Shown here piece after piece: positions 1 through 7,284 of a stretch of DNA of 24,292 nt. The notes under the pieces are model-generated. The model was not told the origin of the DNA and ran no database searches. It worked only from the letters and a program-made list of their open reading frames with translations. The DNA comes from HGM04593 sp045613945. Lineage in GTDB: Bacteria; Bacteroidota; Bacteroidia; Bacteroidales; Bacteroidaceae. Numbering within the stretch: the stretch's first letter is position 1; each line of letters begins with the position of its first letter. The stretch spans positions 1 to 24,292 of the forward strand of contig JAZLBZ010000075.1 of NCBI GenBank assembly GCA_045613945.1, written 5' to 3'. Made by a program: the position numbers and the translations under genes.

Positions 1-2868
1 ATATGTACCTGGATTTGAGATAGTCGCATTCATCTCAGGTACAAATGTAACTGTTGCACCATCGATAGTAGCTGCGCTAACCCAGTATGTGGCAGTAACA
101 CCACCGTTAGCATCCTTCAACTTGATATACTGAGCAGGACCTGATGTTCCAGTTCCAGTTCCAGTGCCTGTACCAGTGCCAGTTCCAGTGCCAGTGCCAG
201 TTCCAGTTCCAGTTCCAGTTCCTGTACCAGTACCAGTGCCAGTTCCAGTACCAGTGCCAGTACCAGTGCCAGTTCCAGTGCCTGTACCTGTACCAGTGCC
301 TGTACCTGTACCGCCTGCAGCCTGGATGAACTCAATGTCCTTGTTGAACTCGAATGTGATAGCAGAGAAACTCTCAACCTGCTCGTCAGCAGCAGGAGAC
401 TGGGCAATTACTGCCAAAGGCTGAGCAGCACCAGCAATGGTGAATGTGAATGACTGTGCTGGGAGAATTTCCTGGTTCATCCAGTCTGTTGTGGCAATGT
501 TGTAGTCCTCGATGAAGAGAGTGTATGTGCCTGCTGCAGTGATAGGTGTCTCAGGAACAAGACGAATGCAGTTGTATGGCAAGTCGTTGCCCTCCTTGTC
601 ACTGAATGAGCATGAGAGGAAGTGCTCGGCGCCATTGTCACTTGTCATGTAGAATGCCTCGGCCAAGCAAGTGATGTCCTTGTTGCACTCAATGAGAATC
701 TCCTCGATAGACTCAACCTCGGCACCATCTGCAGGTGTGATGCTTGCAATCTTCAAGGCCTCGGCAATTGTGAACATGTATGTAATATCCTCGGCAATTG
801 TAACGTTTGCGTTAGTCTCTGCGCATACATACTGCTGCTTGAGAACGAATGTGTATTCGCCAGGAGCGGTGATAGGCTCTGCTGCCTTCAGGCAGAGTGC
901 GTTGAGAGGACAACTTTCATCCCAAGCGTCGGTGTATGTAACTGTCAATGGGAACTCTTCGCCGTTCTCGTTGGTGATTACAGCGTCGCTCACGTTGTCA
1001 ACGATATTCTGGTTGAACTCGAAGTAGAGGTACTCGATATTCTTTACAGTTGCGTAGTTTGCAGGGTTGGCATATACAACCTCAAGGACATTTAAGTTCT
1101 CAACAGTGATTGTGTTCTGGACCTTTGCGCTTGGCATTGCAAGACCGTCGGGGTTGAGAGTGAACAAGCCTGCGGGGAGAATTATACGGTAATCACCGTT
1201 CTCCTCGATAGGTTCGTTGAATGTGAACTCGATAGTGTTGTTGTCAACAACAACAGTGTTGTCGAACTCGTATGGAGTGTTGTCCCAACCGATAGTATAA
1301 CGTGGGTAGTTGTCGTCGGTTATCTCATTTAAAGAGATACCGCTCTCGCAAATGATAGTTACCTTGTCAAATGCAGCAACAGTTTCCCAGTTTGCAGGTG
1401 TTACGGTCATTGTTGGGTACTCGCCAAGTTTGTAGAGTGAAGGGAGAACCGCATTGTTTGCCTGAGTGTCAAAGTTCTTGTATGAACTTGAGTAGTTGAA
1501 AGTGTAGCCTGACAATGTATTCTTGATTGTAGCCTTACCATCTTCGGCGATGCTTACAGTCCAGATTGCAGCTGCTGTAGTTGGGTCAATCTTTGTGTCG
1601 TCGCCAACGTTTACAGTGTTGTAATAGCTCTGGCTACCTTTGGATGCATAAAGGTAACGGCCGAATGTGTCCTGGATTGTATAACCACCCTCAACCTCGG
1701 TGAATGTGAATGCATAGTGAGCATTTGTCTCAATGAAGTTGCCGTTTACAGTAACTGCTTCTCCAGGGAATCGGCCATAGTTCAATGTCTCGGACATTGG
1801 AGTTGCTTTCATGTTGTTGCATACGATGAGGTACTCGCCTGCTGAGAATGTTGTTGCCTTCTCGAAAGGCTTAACGGGAGAGATGTAGTACTTCTCGCTT
1901 ACAACAGCGCTGTAGATTTTTTCGCCTTCAACCTCAACGTAGGCTACAGCCTTAACCTCTGCAGTTGCAAGCACTGAAAGGCTACCCCAACTCTTTGAAC
2001 CCTCGGTCTTGGGGTCGCCGCCACGGTTGTTGTAGTAGATTGTAGCGCCCGCAGTCTCGCATGTGAACTTCAATGCAGTCTCGCCTGTGAGTTTCTCATA
2101 GACGCCACCCTTGACAGAGAATGTTGGGGCTGCAACCTCAAGAGAGTAGTTTGCTGTTGCAATATTGCTTGACTCACCATTAACTACGGCAATGGCCTTG
2201 ATTGTGGCTGATGTACCGAACTCGTTGAAAGCGATAGCTTCACTGTACACAGCGCTCTCTGTTGTTGGCTCAGTGCCATCGAGGGTGTAGTAAACGGTTG
2301 CACCTTCTTCGGCAGTGATTTCAACGTTGAATGGGTTGTACTGTGTGCCTGGCTCAACAGAGAATGTTGGAGTTGCAACGCCTGTAGTTGTTGGAGTAGA
2401 GTAATTTACTGTTAAAGTTACAATGCGAACATGGCCGCTTGTGCCTCCCTGTGTGAAGATTACCTCGCTTGAATTGATGTCTGTGATGGTTGTTGCAGTT
2501 GAAGCATCTCCAATAGTGAGTGTACCAACTGTAACAGAACTTTCTGCGTTTACAGAACCATTGGTCGCCTTGTTATTGTCAACATTGATTGTGAATGACA
2601 CATTGTTGATTGTAGCACCGTTGGTTGCAGAGATAGTCATTGTGCCACCTCCGTAAATACGCAGTGCGGAACCTGTGTTGTAGTACTTGGGCGTGTTGCT
2701 GTTTGTGCCCTTGTCAAATGTTACTGTAATATTCTCGTCAATAACTACGCTTGCAACTTCTTCAGCGTTTGCGTAGCCTTTTTGTGAGAATGTTACAGTC
2801 GCCTCCTCTGCTGTCGCAAAGCTTACAAAGCTGAACAAGCAGAAAATTGAAAGTAAAAATTTCTTCAT
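1..2868 (-). CDS. Secreted multidomain surface protein with (GT)28 tract, partial (3' end off left edge)
   Basis: The frame opens with ATG at 2868 and stays open to base 1, so 956 residues are visible and the C terminus is missing. Residues 1-20 (MKKFLLSIFCLFSFVSFATA) form a signal peptide. A beta-rich N-terminal region follows. Two chitobiase/hexosaminidase C-terminal-like modules lie near 163-245 (with YYTLDGTEPT) and 246-335 (IYYNNRGGDP). A carbohydrate-binding-like region spans about 336-483 (YLIVCNN, GRYLYAS). From about 484 come repeated Ig-like modules of similar layout, starting near 484, 594, 704 and 816, each with a 'PA..A.V' opening and a 'GTYT/GEYT' strand. Residues 853-908 are 28 consecutive Gly-Thr pairs. 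Such proteins in Bacteroidales are usually surface-exposed or secreted; a sorting domain, if present, lies beyond the edge. Its function is unknown: I see no catalytic domain. No Shine-Dalgarno is visible, which is normal for this phylum. Confidence 0.85.
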   Translation of the reverse strand, partial: MKKFLLSIFCLFSFVSFATAEEATVTFSQKGYANAEEVASVVIDENITVTFDKGTNSNTPKYYNTGSALRIYGGGTMTISATNGATINNVSFTINVDNNKATNGSVNAESSVTVGTLTIGDASTATTITDINSSEVIFTQGGTSGHVRIVTLTVNYSTPTTTGVATPTFSVEPGTQYNPFNVEITAEEGATVYYTLDGTEPTTESAVYSEAIAFNEFGTSATIKAIAVVNGESSNIATANYSLEVAAPTFSVKGGVYEKLTGETALKFTCETAGATIYYNNRGGDPKTEGSKSWGSLSVLATAEVKAVAYVEVEGEKIYSAVVSEKYYISPVKPFEKATTFSAGEYLIVCNNMKATPMSETLNYGRFPGEAVTVNGNFIETNAHYAFTFTEVEGGYTIQDTFGRYLYASKGSQSYYNTVNVGDDTKIDPTTAAAIWTVSIAEDGKATIKNTLSGYTFNYSSSYKNFDTQANNAVLPSLYKLGEYPTMTVTPANWETVAAFDKVTIICESGISLNEITDDNYPRYTIGWDNTPYEFDNTVVVDNNTIEFTFNEPIEENGDYRIILPAGLFTLNPDGLAMPSAKVQNTITVENLNVLEVVYANPANYATVKNIEYLYFEFNQNIVDNVSDAVITNENGEEFPLTVTYTDAWDESCPLNALCLKAAEPITAPGEYTFVLKQQYVCAETNANVTIAEDITYMFTIAEALKIASITPADGAEVESIEEILIECNKDITCLAEAFYMTSDNGAEHFLSCSFSDKEGNDLPYNCIRLVPETPITAAGTYTLFIEDYNIATTDWMNQEILPAQSFTFTIAGAAQPLAVIAQSPAADEQVESFSAITFEFNKDIEFIQAAGGTGTGTGTGTGTGTGTGTGTGTGTGTGTGTGTGTGTGTGTGTGTGTGTGTGTGTGTSGPAQYIKLKDANGGVTATYWVSAATIDGATVTFVPEMNATISNPGTY
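145..312 (-). repeat. Hexanucleotide tract encoding (Gly-Thr)28
   Basis: The tract is 168 bases, exactly 28 six-base units, each GGN followed by ACA or ACT on the minus strand. Glycine codons alternate irregularly among GGT, GGC and GGA, and threonine between ACA and ACT, so it is not a pure microsatellite. A higher-order unit (GGTACA GGTACA GGCACT) occurs twice at the N-terminal side, and four GGAACT units are consecutive in the middle. All changes are in third positions, so the Gly-Thr pattern is uninterrupted. Confidence 0.97.
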
Positions 2869-2974
2869 AAGATAATTTTTTGGTTAATAAATATAATTTG
2901 TTTTAGTTTCTCTGTCTGTGTGTAGACATAGTTTCACACTCGCGAAAATCGCCGGTGTTTTTTGGAAAGATTTG

Positions 2975-2982
2975 CGAAGATA
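2975..2982 (-). promoter_or_regulatory. Probable -7 element of the surface-protein promoter
   Basis: On the minus strand TATCTTCG matches the Bacteroidetes -7 consensus TAnnTTTG except for one base. It lies about 107 nt upstream of the ATG at 2868. The -33 region is poor (a TTTA at a long spacing). The predicted leader is roughly 100 nt and AT-rich apart from a short GC-rich patch. Confidence 0.45.
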
Positions 2983-3139
2983 CAAAAAAAATGCATAGTA
3001 CCTTATAAATATATAAGTTTTTTTCACAACACTGTTGAAGTGCTATTTTTTTGTTGCGTAAAAATGTGTTTTTGACATCCTGTATGCCTTGTTTTTACTA
3101 TGAGGATCTCACTGTGTGGAAAATAAATTGTTATTCTGT

Positions 3140-3170
3140 TTTGACAAATGGGAAAAAAGTGCTATCTTTG
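3140..3170 (+). promoter_or_regulatory. Bacteroidetes-type promoter of the SRP RNA
   Basis: TTTG at 3140-3143 (-33) and TATCTTTG at 3163-3170 (-7, perfect TAnnTTTG) are separated by 19 nt, the standard spacing in this phylum. Transcription should begin near 3176-3178, giving about 60 nt of leader before the mature RNA. An 8-bp hairpin (AAAACACA / TGTGTTTT, 3188-3207) lies in that leader. Confidence 0.8.
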
Positions 3171-3235
3171 CAGACGTAAAGGTTTGCAAAACACAAGAGT
3201 GTGTTTTTGGTTTGAGATTTTTTTAGACAAGTATA

Positions 3236-3333
3236 TGGGTAAGTCCTATACGGCCAGCTCCCTGCGAATCCTCCAGGGCTTGACCGCAGCAAAGGTAGTA
3301 GGTTGTAGCGGCGCGATGTAGGTAGCTTACCCA
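3236..3333 (+). ncRNA. ffs: Signal recognition particle RNA, small bacterial (4.5S) type
   Basis: This is the RNA scaffold that binds Ffh and targets nascent membrane and secreted proteins to the translocon. The ends pair (GGGTAAG at the 5' end with CTTACCC at the 3' end), giving a hairpin-like RNA of about 98 nt. The apical region 3273-3291 carries CCAGG...GCAGC, matching the conserved Ffh-binding asymmetric loop of SRP domain IV. The 3' arm has GCGATGTAGGTAGC, close to the E. coli arm GGGATGTAGCTGGC. The usual GGAA tetraloop appears to be replaced by UUGA. A promoter and an intrinsic terminator bracket it precisely. The exact mature ends are estimated from the terminal helix. Confidence 0.87.
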
Positions 3334-3339
3334 CCCATA

Positions 3340-3369
3340 AGGCGAATGTTTCTGCATTCGCCTTTTTTT
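3340..3369 (+). terminator. Intrinsic terminator of the SRP RNA
   Basis: A perfect 9-bp stem (AGGCGAATG / CATTCGCCT) with a 6-nt loop is followed directly by seven Ts. It begins a few bases after the SRP RNA 3' end. Confidence 0.93.
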
Positions 3370-3486
3370 GTTTCTGTTTATGGCTTGCTTTGCTGCAGAA
3401 AACGGTTTAGTAGCGAATCAATGTGGTGAACAATGTGATAAGTTACTTGGCTATGGTAATTTAAATGAGAAATCCTGCTTTCATGT

Positions 3487-3523
3487 AAAAAAAGCAAGCG
3501 CCTCACTGTCGTGAAGCGCTTGC
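3487..3523 (-). terminator. Intrinsic terminator of the Wzc-like gene
   Basis: Read on the minus strand, a 13-bp stem (GCAAGCGCTTCAC / GTGAGGCGCTTGC, one G-T pair) with a 4-nt loop is followed by seven Ts. It lies 18 nt downstream of the stop codon at 3542. Confidence 0.93.
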
Positions 3524-3541
3524 TGTCTATGAAAAATTTGT

Positions 3542-5968
3542 TTATTTTTTCTTTGGGCCATAGGTGTAGTTGCTGCCGCTGTTGTAGCCGTATTTGTATC
3601 CATACTTGCCGGCCTTCATGTCTATGCCGTTAAGGATTATTGCAAGGTTGTTGAGCTTTTTCTCATTGTACAGGTTTTCAATCTCTCCAAGCATTGAGCG
3701 CTCCAATAAACCGCAGCGTATTAGGAATATGCTGTTTGTGGCATATTTCTCAATGATATGCGTATCGGCAACGATGTCTATCGGCGGGCAGTCGATAAAT
3801 ACGTATCTGTACTCTCTTTCAACTTCTTTCAGCAATTTTGCAAAACGCTCCGATTCAAGCAACTCGGTGGGGTTGGGCGGAATTGTTCCCGTTGGGATGA
3901 TGTGAAGGCTGGGGTGTGTGCTGTCTTCTATGATTATCTCGCTCAGTGAGTCAACCTCTCTTGCCAAGTAGTTGCTCAGGCCTACTTCGCAATCTCCTGT
4001 GTAGTTTGACAATGACGCGTGTCGCATATCGCCGTCTATCATCAATACCTTCTCTCCCTTGATGGCAAAACTCAAGGCTGTGTTGAGTGCGCAGAATGTC
4101 TTTCCGCTGCCGGGGTTGAACGATGTGAATATGATTACATTGCGTTCCTTTTCGCGGGTAATGAACTCCAGGTTGGTTCTCAATACGCGGAATGCCTCGT
4201 TTATGGCATTGCGGGAACCTGCCTTTACAACACAGGACGATTTCTCATCTTTTTTCTTTTTCTTCAAAAGATTTAGTTTCTTGAGCAATGCTCTTGTTCT
4301 GCTGAAACCGTTCCTGTCGTTCTGCGGTATCTCGCCGATTATCGGCATATTAAGGGCGTCAAGGTCTTTGCGGCCTCTTACTTTGGTGTTTGATACCTCT
4401 ATGAGGCATATTAGCCCGGCAGGTATCAGCAGGCCTATGATTGCAGCCAGGAATAGCGACTTGGTCTCTTGGGGAGCGGTGGGGGTGTAACTGCCCGATG
4501 GGGGGGTGAGAATGCGGGTCCTGTTGGGGGTAAATTCCTGCGACAACTGGTTCTCCTCTCTCTTTTGCAACAGGAAAAGGTATATCTTTTCCTTTACGCT
4601 CTGTTCTCTTTCTGCGCTTGCAAGGAATGTTGTGTGGGTGGGGTTCTTTGCAATCTCCCCCTGTAGGGCTTTCCACTCTCTTTCAAGTGATTGCAGCCTG
4701 GCTGTTATTCCTTTGATATGTGTCTGTACAGAAGATACTATGGCATTGCGCAGTGATGAAAGGACCAGGTCGATGTCCTTTACGGCGGGGTTGTCCTCGC
4801 TGCTTTTGCTGGCAAGGTTGTTGCGCTCAATCATCATTGTGTTGAACCTGGTTATCTGCGAATTGATATTCGTGTTGCTTATTCCGGAATTCAAAGGGAG
4901 CAGTGCGTGCTCCTTTGATTTGTCCTTGATGTTCTTCAGGAAGAACTCGCTTCTCTCAAGTTCCTTTCTTGCGGTGGAAAGTTGTTTGCCAAGTTCGCGT
5001 TCCTTGCTCATCTGCATCTCTGATTGCGCCTCAATGTCTGGTAACAGATTGTCGCTCTTGAATGCAGATATGTCGCCTTCAATCTTGTCGAGTTCACTAC
5101 TTACGTACTCCAGTCTTGTGTCAATGAATGTCTTTGTCTCTTGGGCAGCCCTGTTCTTGTCCTTTATCCAGTTTTCGTTGTAGACATCGACAACTGTTCT
5201 CAGGATATCGTCGGCACGCTCAATCGAGTGGTCGTTGATGGATATTGAAATTACATTGCTCTTGCTCTCGTTGATGTTGTATCTGAGGCTGCCGATGTAC
5301 TTGCTTGTCGCACTGTAAAGGCTTATGTGTCTTACCGAATAGATGACAGGTTTCCTTATTTTGTATGCAGGGTTTATGCTGAGCGCGATTGTGCCAACCG
5401 GAGTGGCGGCAAATGTCAAGGAGTCACTTGTCAGTTTGCCTTCAACCGCGAGTTGCGCGGTGGTTGTCTCGCCACTGAAGTTGAAAAGCCTGAATGTGCT
5501 GTCGGGTTTCACCTCTATGTCAAAGCCCACAGTGCTCTCTTCGTCGGTGTCGTAAAACTCTGCACGTACCGGCACTGTTGTACCATACAGGGTGATTGGG
5601 TGGAACTTTCCCTTCTGGCTATACTCTACGTTCAGTTTCAGCCTACGCGCAGTCTCTATTGTGGTTTCAGGTGCCTTGAAAGCGTATATCTCGTTGTGTG
5701 TGCTGGTCGATGAACTGAATCCCATGTTGGCAAATGTCTCCATCTGCTCGTCGAGGCTGTTTCCTTTTTGTGTCGACTTTATGAGGATTTCTGTACTGCG
5801 TGTGTATATTGGCTCTATTCTTGCAGTGTTGTAGAGCGAATATCCAACAGCAATGGCAACCGAAATGATGAACAGATACCATTTCGATAGCAAGGCGTTG
5901 AGTATTTCGCTGATGCTGAAACTGCTCGACTGCTCTTTTGCAGATTGGATTTTTTTTGCAACTTTCAT
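3542..5968 (-). CDS. Wzc-like polysaccharide co-polymerase / BY-type tyrosine autokinase
   Basis: This inner-membrane protein family controls chain length and export of capsular or exopolysaccharide and cycles by autophosphorylating a C-terminal tyrosine cluster. With ATG at 5968 it is 808 aa. A first membrane segment lies near 30-46, then a long periplasmic Wzz-type region with coiled coil around 280-470, a second membrane segment near 503-525, and a cytoplasmic kinase. Kinase motifs are Walker A FNPGSGKT (about 616-623), Walker A' MIDGDMRH (643-650) and Walker B YVFIDCPP (722-729). The tail 789-803 holds six tyrosines (KYGYKYGYNSGSNYTYG). An in-frame TTG at 6025 would add 19 residues, but it overlaps the probable -7 box, so the ATG is preferred. 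No Wza-like exporter, Wzx/Wzy or glycosyltransferase is adjacent; it forms a single-gene unit with its own terminator. Target polysaccharide unknown. Confidence 0.93.
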   Translation of the reverse strand: MKVAKKIQSAKEQSSSFSISEILNALLSKWYLFIISVAIAVGYSLYNTARIEPIYTRSTEILIKSTQKGNSLDEQMETFANMGFSSSTSTHNEIYAFKAPETTIETARRLKLNVEYSQKGKFHPITLYGTTVPVRAEFYDTDEESTVGFDIEVKPDSTFRLFNFSGETTTAQLAVEGKLTSDSLTFAATPVGTIALSINPAYKIRKPVIYSVRHISLYSATSKYIGSLRYNINESKSNVISISINDHSIERADDILRTVVDVYNENWIKDKNRAAQETKTFIDTRLEYVSSELDKIEGDISAFKSDNLLPDIEAQSEMQMSKERELGKQLSTARKELERSEFFLKNIKDKSKEHALLPLNSGISNTNINSQITRFNTMMIERNNLASKSSEDNPAVKDIDLVLSSLRNAIVSSVQTHIKGITARLQSLEREWKALQGEIAKNPTHTTFLASAEREQSVKEKIYLFLLQKREENQLSQEFTPNRTRILTPPSGSYTPTAPQETKSLFLAAIIGLLIPAGLICLIEVSNTKVRGRKDLDALNMPIIGEIPQNDRNGFSRTRALLKKLNLLKKKKKDEKSSCVVKAGSRNAINEAFRVLRTNLEFITREKERNVIIFTSFNPGSGKTFCALNTALSFAIKGEKVLMIDGDMRHASLSNYTGDCEVGLSNYLAREVDSLSEIIIEDSTHPSLHIIPTGTIPPNPTELLESERFAKLLKEVEREYRYVFIDCPPIDIVADTHIIEKYATNSIFLIRCGLLERSMLGEIENLYNEKKLNNLAIILNGIDMKAGKYGYKYGYNSGSNYTYGPKKK

Positions 5969-6022
5969 ATTATGCCAGTATATGTATGAGTGGTTCTCCT
6001 TTAGTGGGGTGTTTATTAAATG

Positions 6023-6030
6023 CAAAAATA
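6023..6030 (-). promoter_or_regulatory. Probable -7 element of the Wzc-like gene
   Basis: TATTTTTG on the minus strand is a perfect TAnnTTTG match about 55 nt upstream of the ATG at 5968. The -33 region is not recognisable. The predicted leader contains AAAGGAG, but at 27 nt from the ATG it is too distant to act as a normal Shine-Dalgarno. Confidence 0.5.
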
Positions 6031-6839
6031 CATAATATATTTTGAAATAGGCCGATTTTATACCTAAATAATGTCAAATAACGGTAAAATAGACATATAT
6101 GGACCTGTGCCTGTTGTTGTGATGGCAATACATTGCTTGTTGCTTTTTAATTCAATATTGATGATGTATCGGTTGTTTGTAAATAAAAATTACCAAAGCG
6201 TCTTTTGCTGGAAAATATGTTTGCTATGAAAGGGTTTGTTTCTAGCGCTTCAAGCCCTGCCTTAATTTTTTGTCCGATTTAAAAGTGTGCCAAACTGATA
6301 GAGGGGCGATGGTGTCGGGTGTGCAGAACTCTTTATTGTTTCGCATATTAAAAATGGATGCCTGCTTATCTCTTCTTTGGTGCGGGAACGTTTGATATTG
6401 GCATTTGAGGGTGATATACCTTATATAAAAAGCATAATGATGAGTTTGGGGAGTACGGATGTAATGTTTTATTGGAGGGGCTGGTGTGTCGTGTGGGAGT
6501 GAGGCTTGTTTGCTGGATGGTTGTTTTGCTGTGCTGTGTATGTCCGTGCATGAGTAGTCAAGCATGCTCTCCTGTGTCTACACTTGCATCAATCCAAGAC
6601 TCTGCTTCTTAAAAGAGACGCATAAAAGATGGCTTATGGGTGAGAATTTTAGCCATACATATAATGTACTTGTGGTCTAAATACCTGCTCTCAATGCTGT
6701 TTGAGGGTGTTTTTTTGCCTGGTTTTGACATGAAAGGCAACTTTTTTTAGGAAAAAGAGCAAAAAAAATCATATTTATGCCTTGTTATTGTGATTTTTGT
6801 TATCTTTGTGCATCGTTAACTTAAATAACTGAAAGTATT
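6031..6839. other. Long intergenic region without a convincing gene
   Basis: About 800 bases separate the Wzc-like gene from the Hc1 gene. Short frames exist on both strands, but none has a recognisable domain, signal peptide or sensible composition. On the + strand the last 230 bases contain several small inverted repeats: ATGGCT/AGCCAT at 6629-6656, CTCAA/TTGAG around 6690-6705, and TTGCCT/AGGCAA at 6715-6740 followed by seven Ts at 6742-6748. These could belong to an untranslated RNA or to a weak terminator, but I cannot identify one. No tRNA was seen. Confidence 0.5.
6801..6808 (+). promoter_or_regulatory. -7 element of the Hc1 gene promoter
   Basis: TATCTTTG is a perfect TAnnTTTG match 31 nt upstream of the ATG at 6840. 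The -33 region around 6774-6781 is weak (TTTA). Transcription would start near 6815, leaving a leader of about 25 nt. Confidence 0.6.
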
Positions 6840-7016
6840 ATGAAAGAACTTATTGCAAAAATTGAAGAGACTTATGCTGCTTTTATGGCAGATGCAACAG
6901 CTCAGGCTGAGAAGGGTAACAAGGCAGCGGGTACACGCGCACGTAAGGCTTCTTTGGAGCTTGAGAAGGCTATGAAGGCTTTCCGTAAGGCTTCTCTCGA
7001 GGCTGCTAAGAACTAA
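6840..7016 (+). CDS. Histone H1-like DNA-binding protein (Hc1 family)
   Basis: This 58-aa protein starts MKELIAKIEETYAAF and contains the basic stretch KGNKAAGTRARKASLELEK at about 25-43. That motif and length match the small Hc1-type histone H1-like proteins common in Bacteroidetes, which are thought to bind DNA or nucleic acid in the nucleoid. The rest is a Lys/Glu/Ala-rich helix with no membrane segment or signal peptide. It has its own promoter and a strong terminator, so it is transcribed alone, as expected for an abundant small protein. Function is by family membership only. Confidence 0.87.
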   Translation: MKELIAKIEETYAAFMADATAQAEKGNKAAGTRARKASLELEKAMKAFRKASLEAAKN

Positions 7017-7036
7017 TTGCAGTATTCGTGATTGAA

Positions 7037-7069
7037 AATGAGGCTTGCACTGCAAGTCTCATTTTTTTT
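7037..7069 (+). terminator. Intrinsic terminator of the Hc1 gene
   Basis: A 12-bp stem (AATGAGGCTTGC / GCAAGTCTCATT, one G-T pair) with a 3-nt loop is followed by at least six Ts, 20 nt after the stop codon. Confidence 0.93.
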
Positions 7070-7156
7070 GTTGTTGGTGAGTGTGTAAAGAAAAATTACT
7101 ATATCCTTATTTGTGTGGCGCTGCAGGTCTTGAATTCTGTGAAACTTTTTCCCTCG

Positions 7157-7186
7157 TTTGGGAGCCTGAATCTGCTATTTTCTTTG
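7157..7186 (+). promoter_or_regulatory. Possible promoter of the GH2 gene
   Basis: TTTG at 7157-7160 and TTTCTTTG at 7179-7186 are 18 nt apart. The -7 box lacks the TA dinucleotide, so the match is partial. The leader of about 90 nt would include a GC-rich hairpin at 7225-7238 (GCGCG / CGCGC) and two copies of GCGTGTGC at 7227 and 7241, in otherwise AT-rich sequence. Confidence 0.35.
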
Positions 7187-7284
7187 TTTTTCACAAAATA
7201 AGTGTTAACTTTACAAAAGATTTTGCGCGTGTGCGCGCTAGCGTGTGCTAAAAATTATAGTAACTAATTATAAATAACTATTTT

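Noticed and set aside
145..312. Repeat tract considered as a CRISPR array
   Set aside because: The unit is six bases with no spacers, and it is fully in frame within a coding sequence.
164..424. Plus-strand frame rich in Pro-Val repeats, and other frames over the same tract
   Set aside because: These are other-frame readings of the minus-strand (Gly-Thr)28 tract; the minus frame is open for 956 codons with a signal peptide and recognisable modules.
622..1095. 157-codon plus-strand frame
   Set aside because: It lies wholly opposite the surface-protein gene, is cysteine-rich in a random way and has no recognisable domain.
3131..3334. 67-codon minus-strand frame over the SRP RNA
   Set aside because: The region is explained by the SRP RNA and its promoter; the peptide has no family resemblance.
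5969..6025. TTG-initiated N-terminal extension of the Wzc-like protein
   Set aside because: The TTG overlaps the probable -7 box, and the added residues are not typical; ATG at 5968 is preferred.
6242..6565. 107-codon minus-strand frame in the long intergenic gap
   Set aside because: Composition is rich in His, Thr and Pro in a random-looking way, there is no domain or promoter, and a second minus frame overlaps it.
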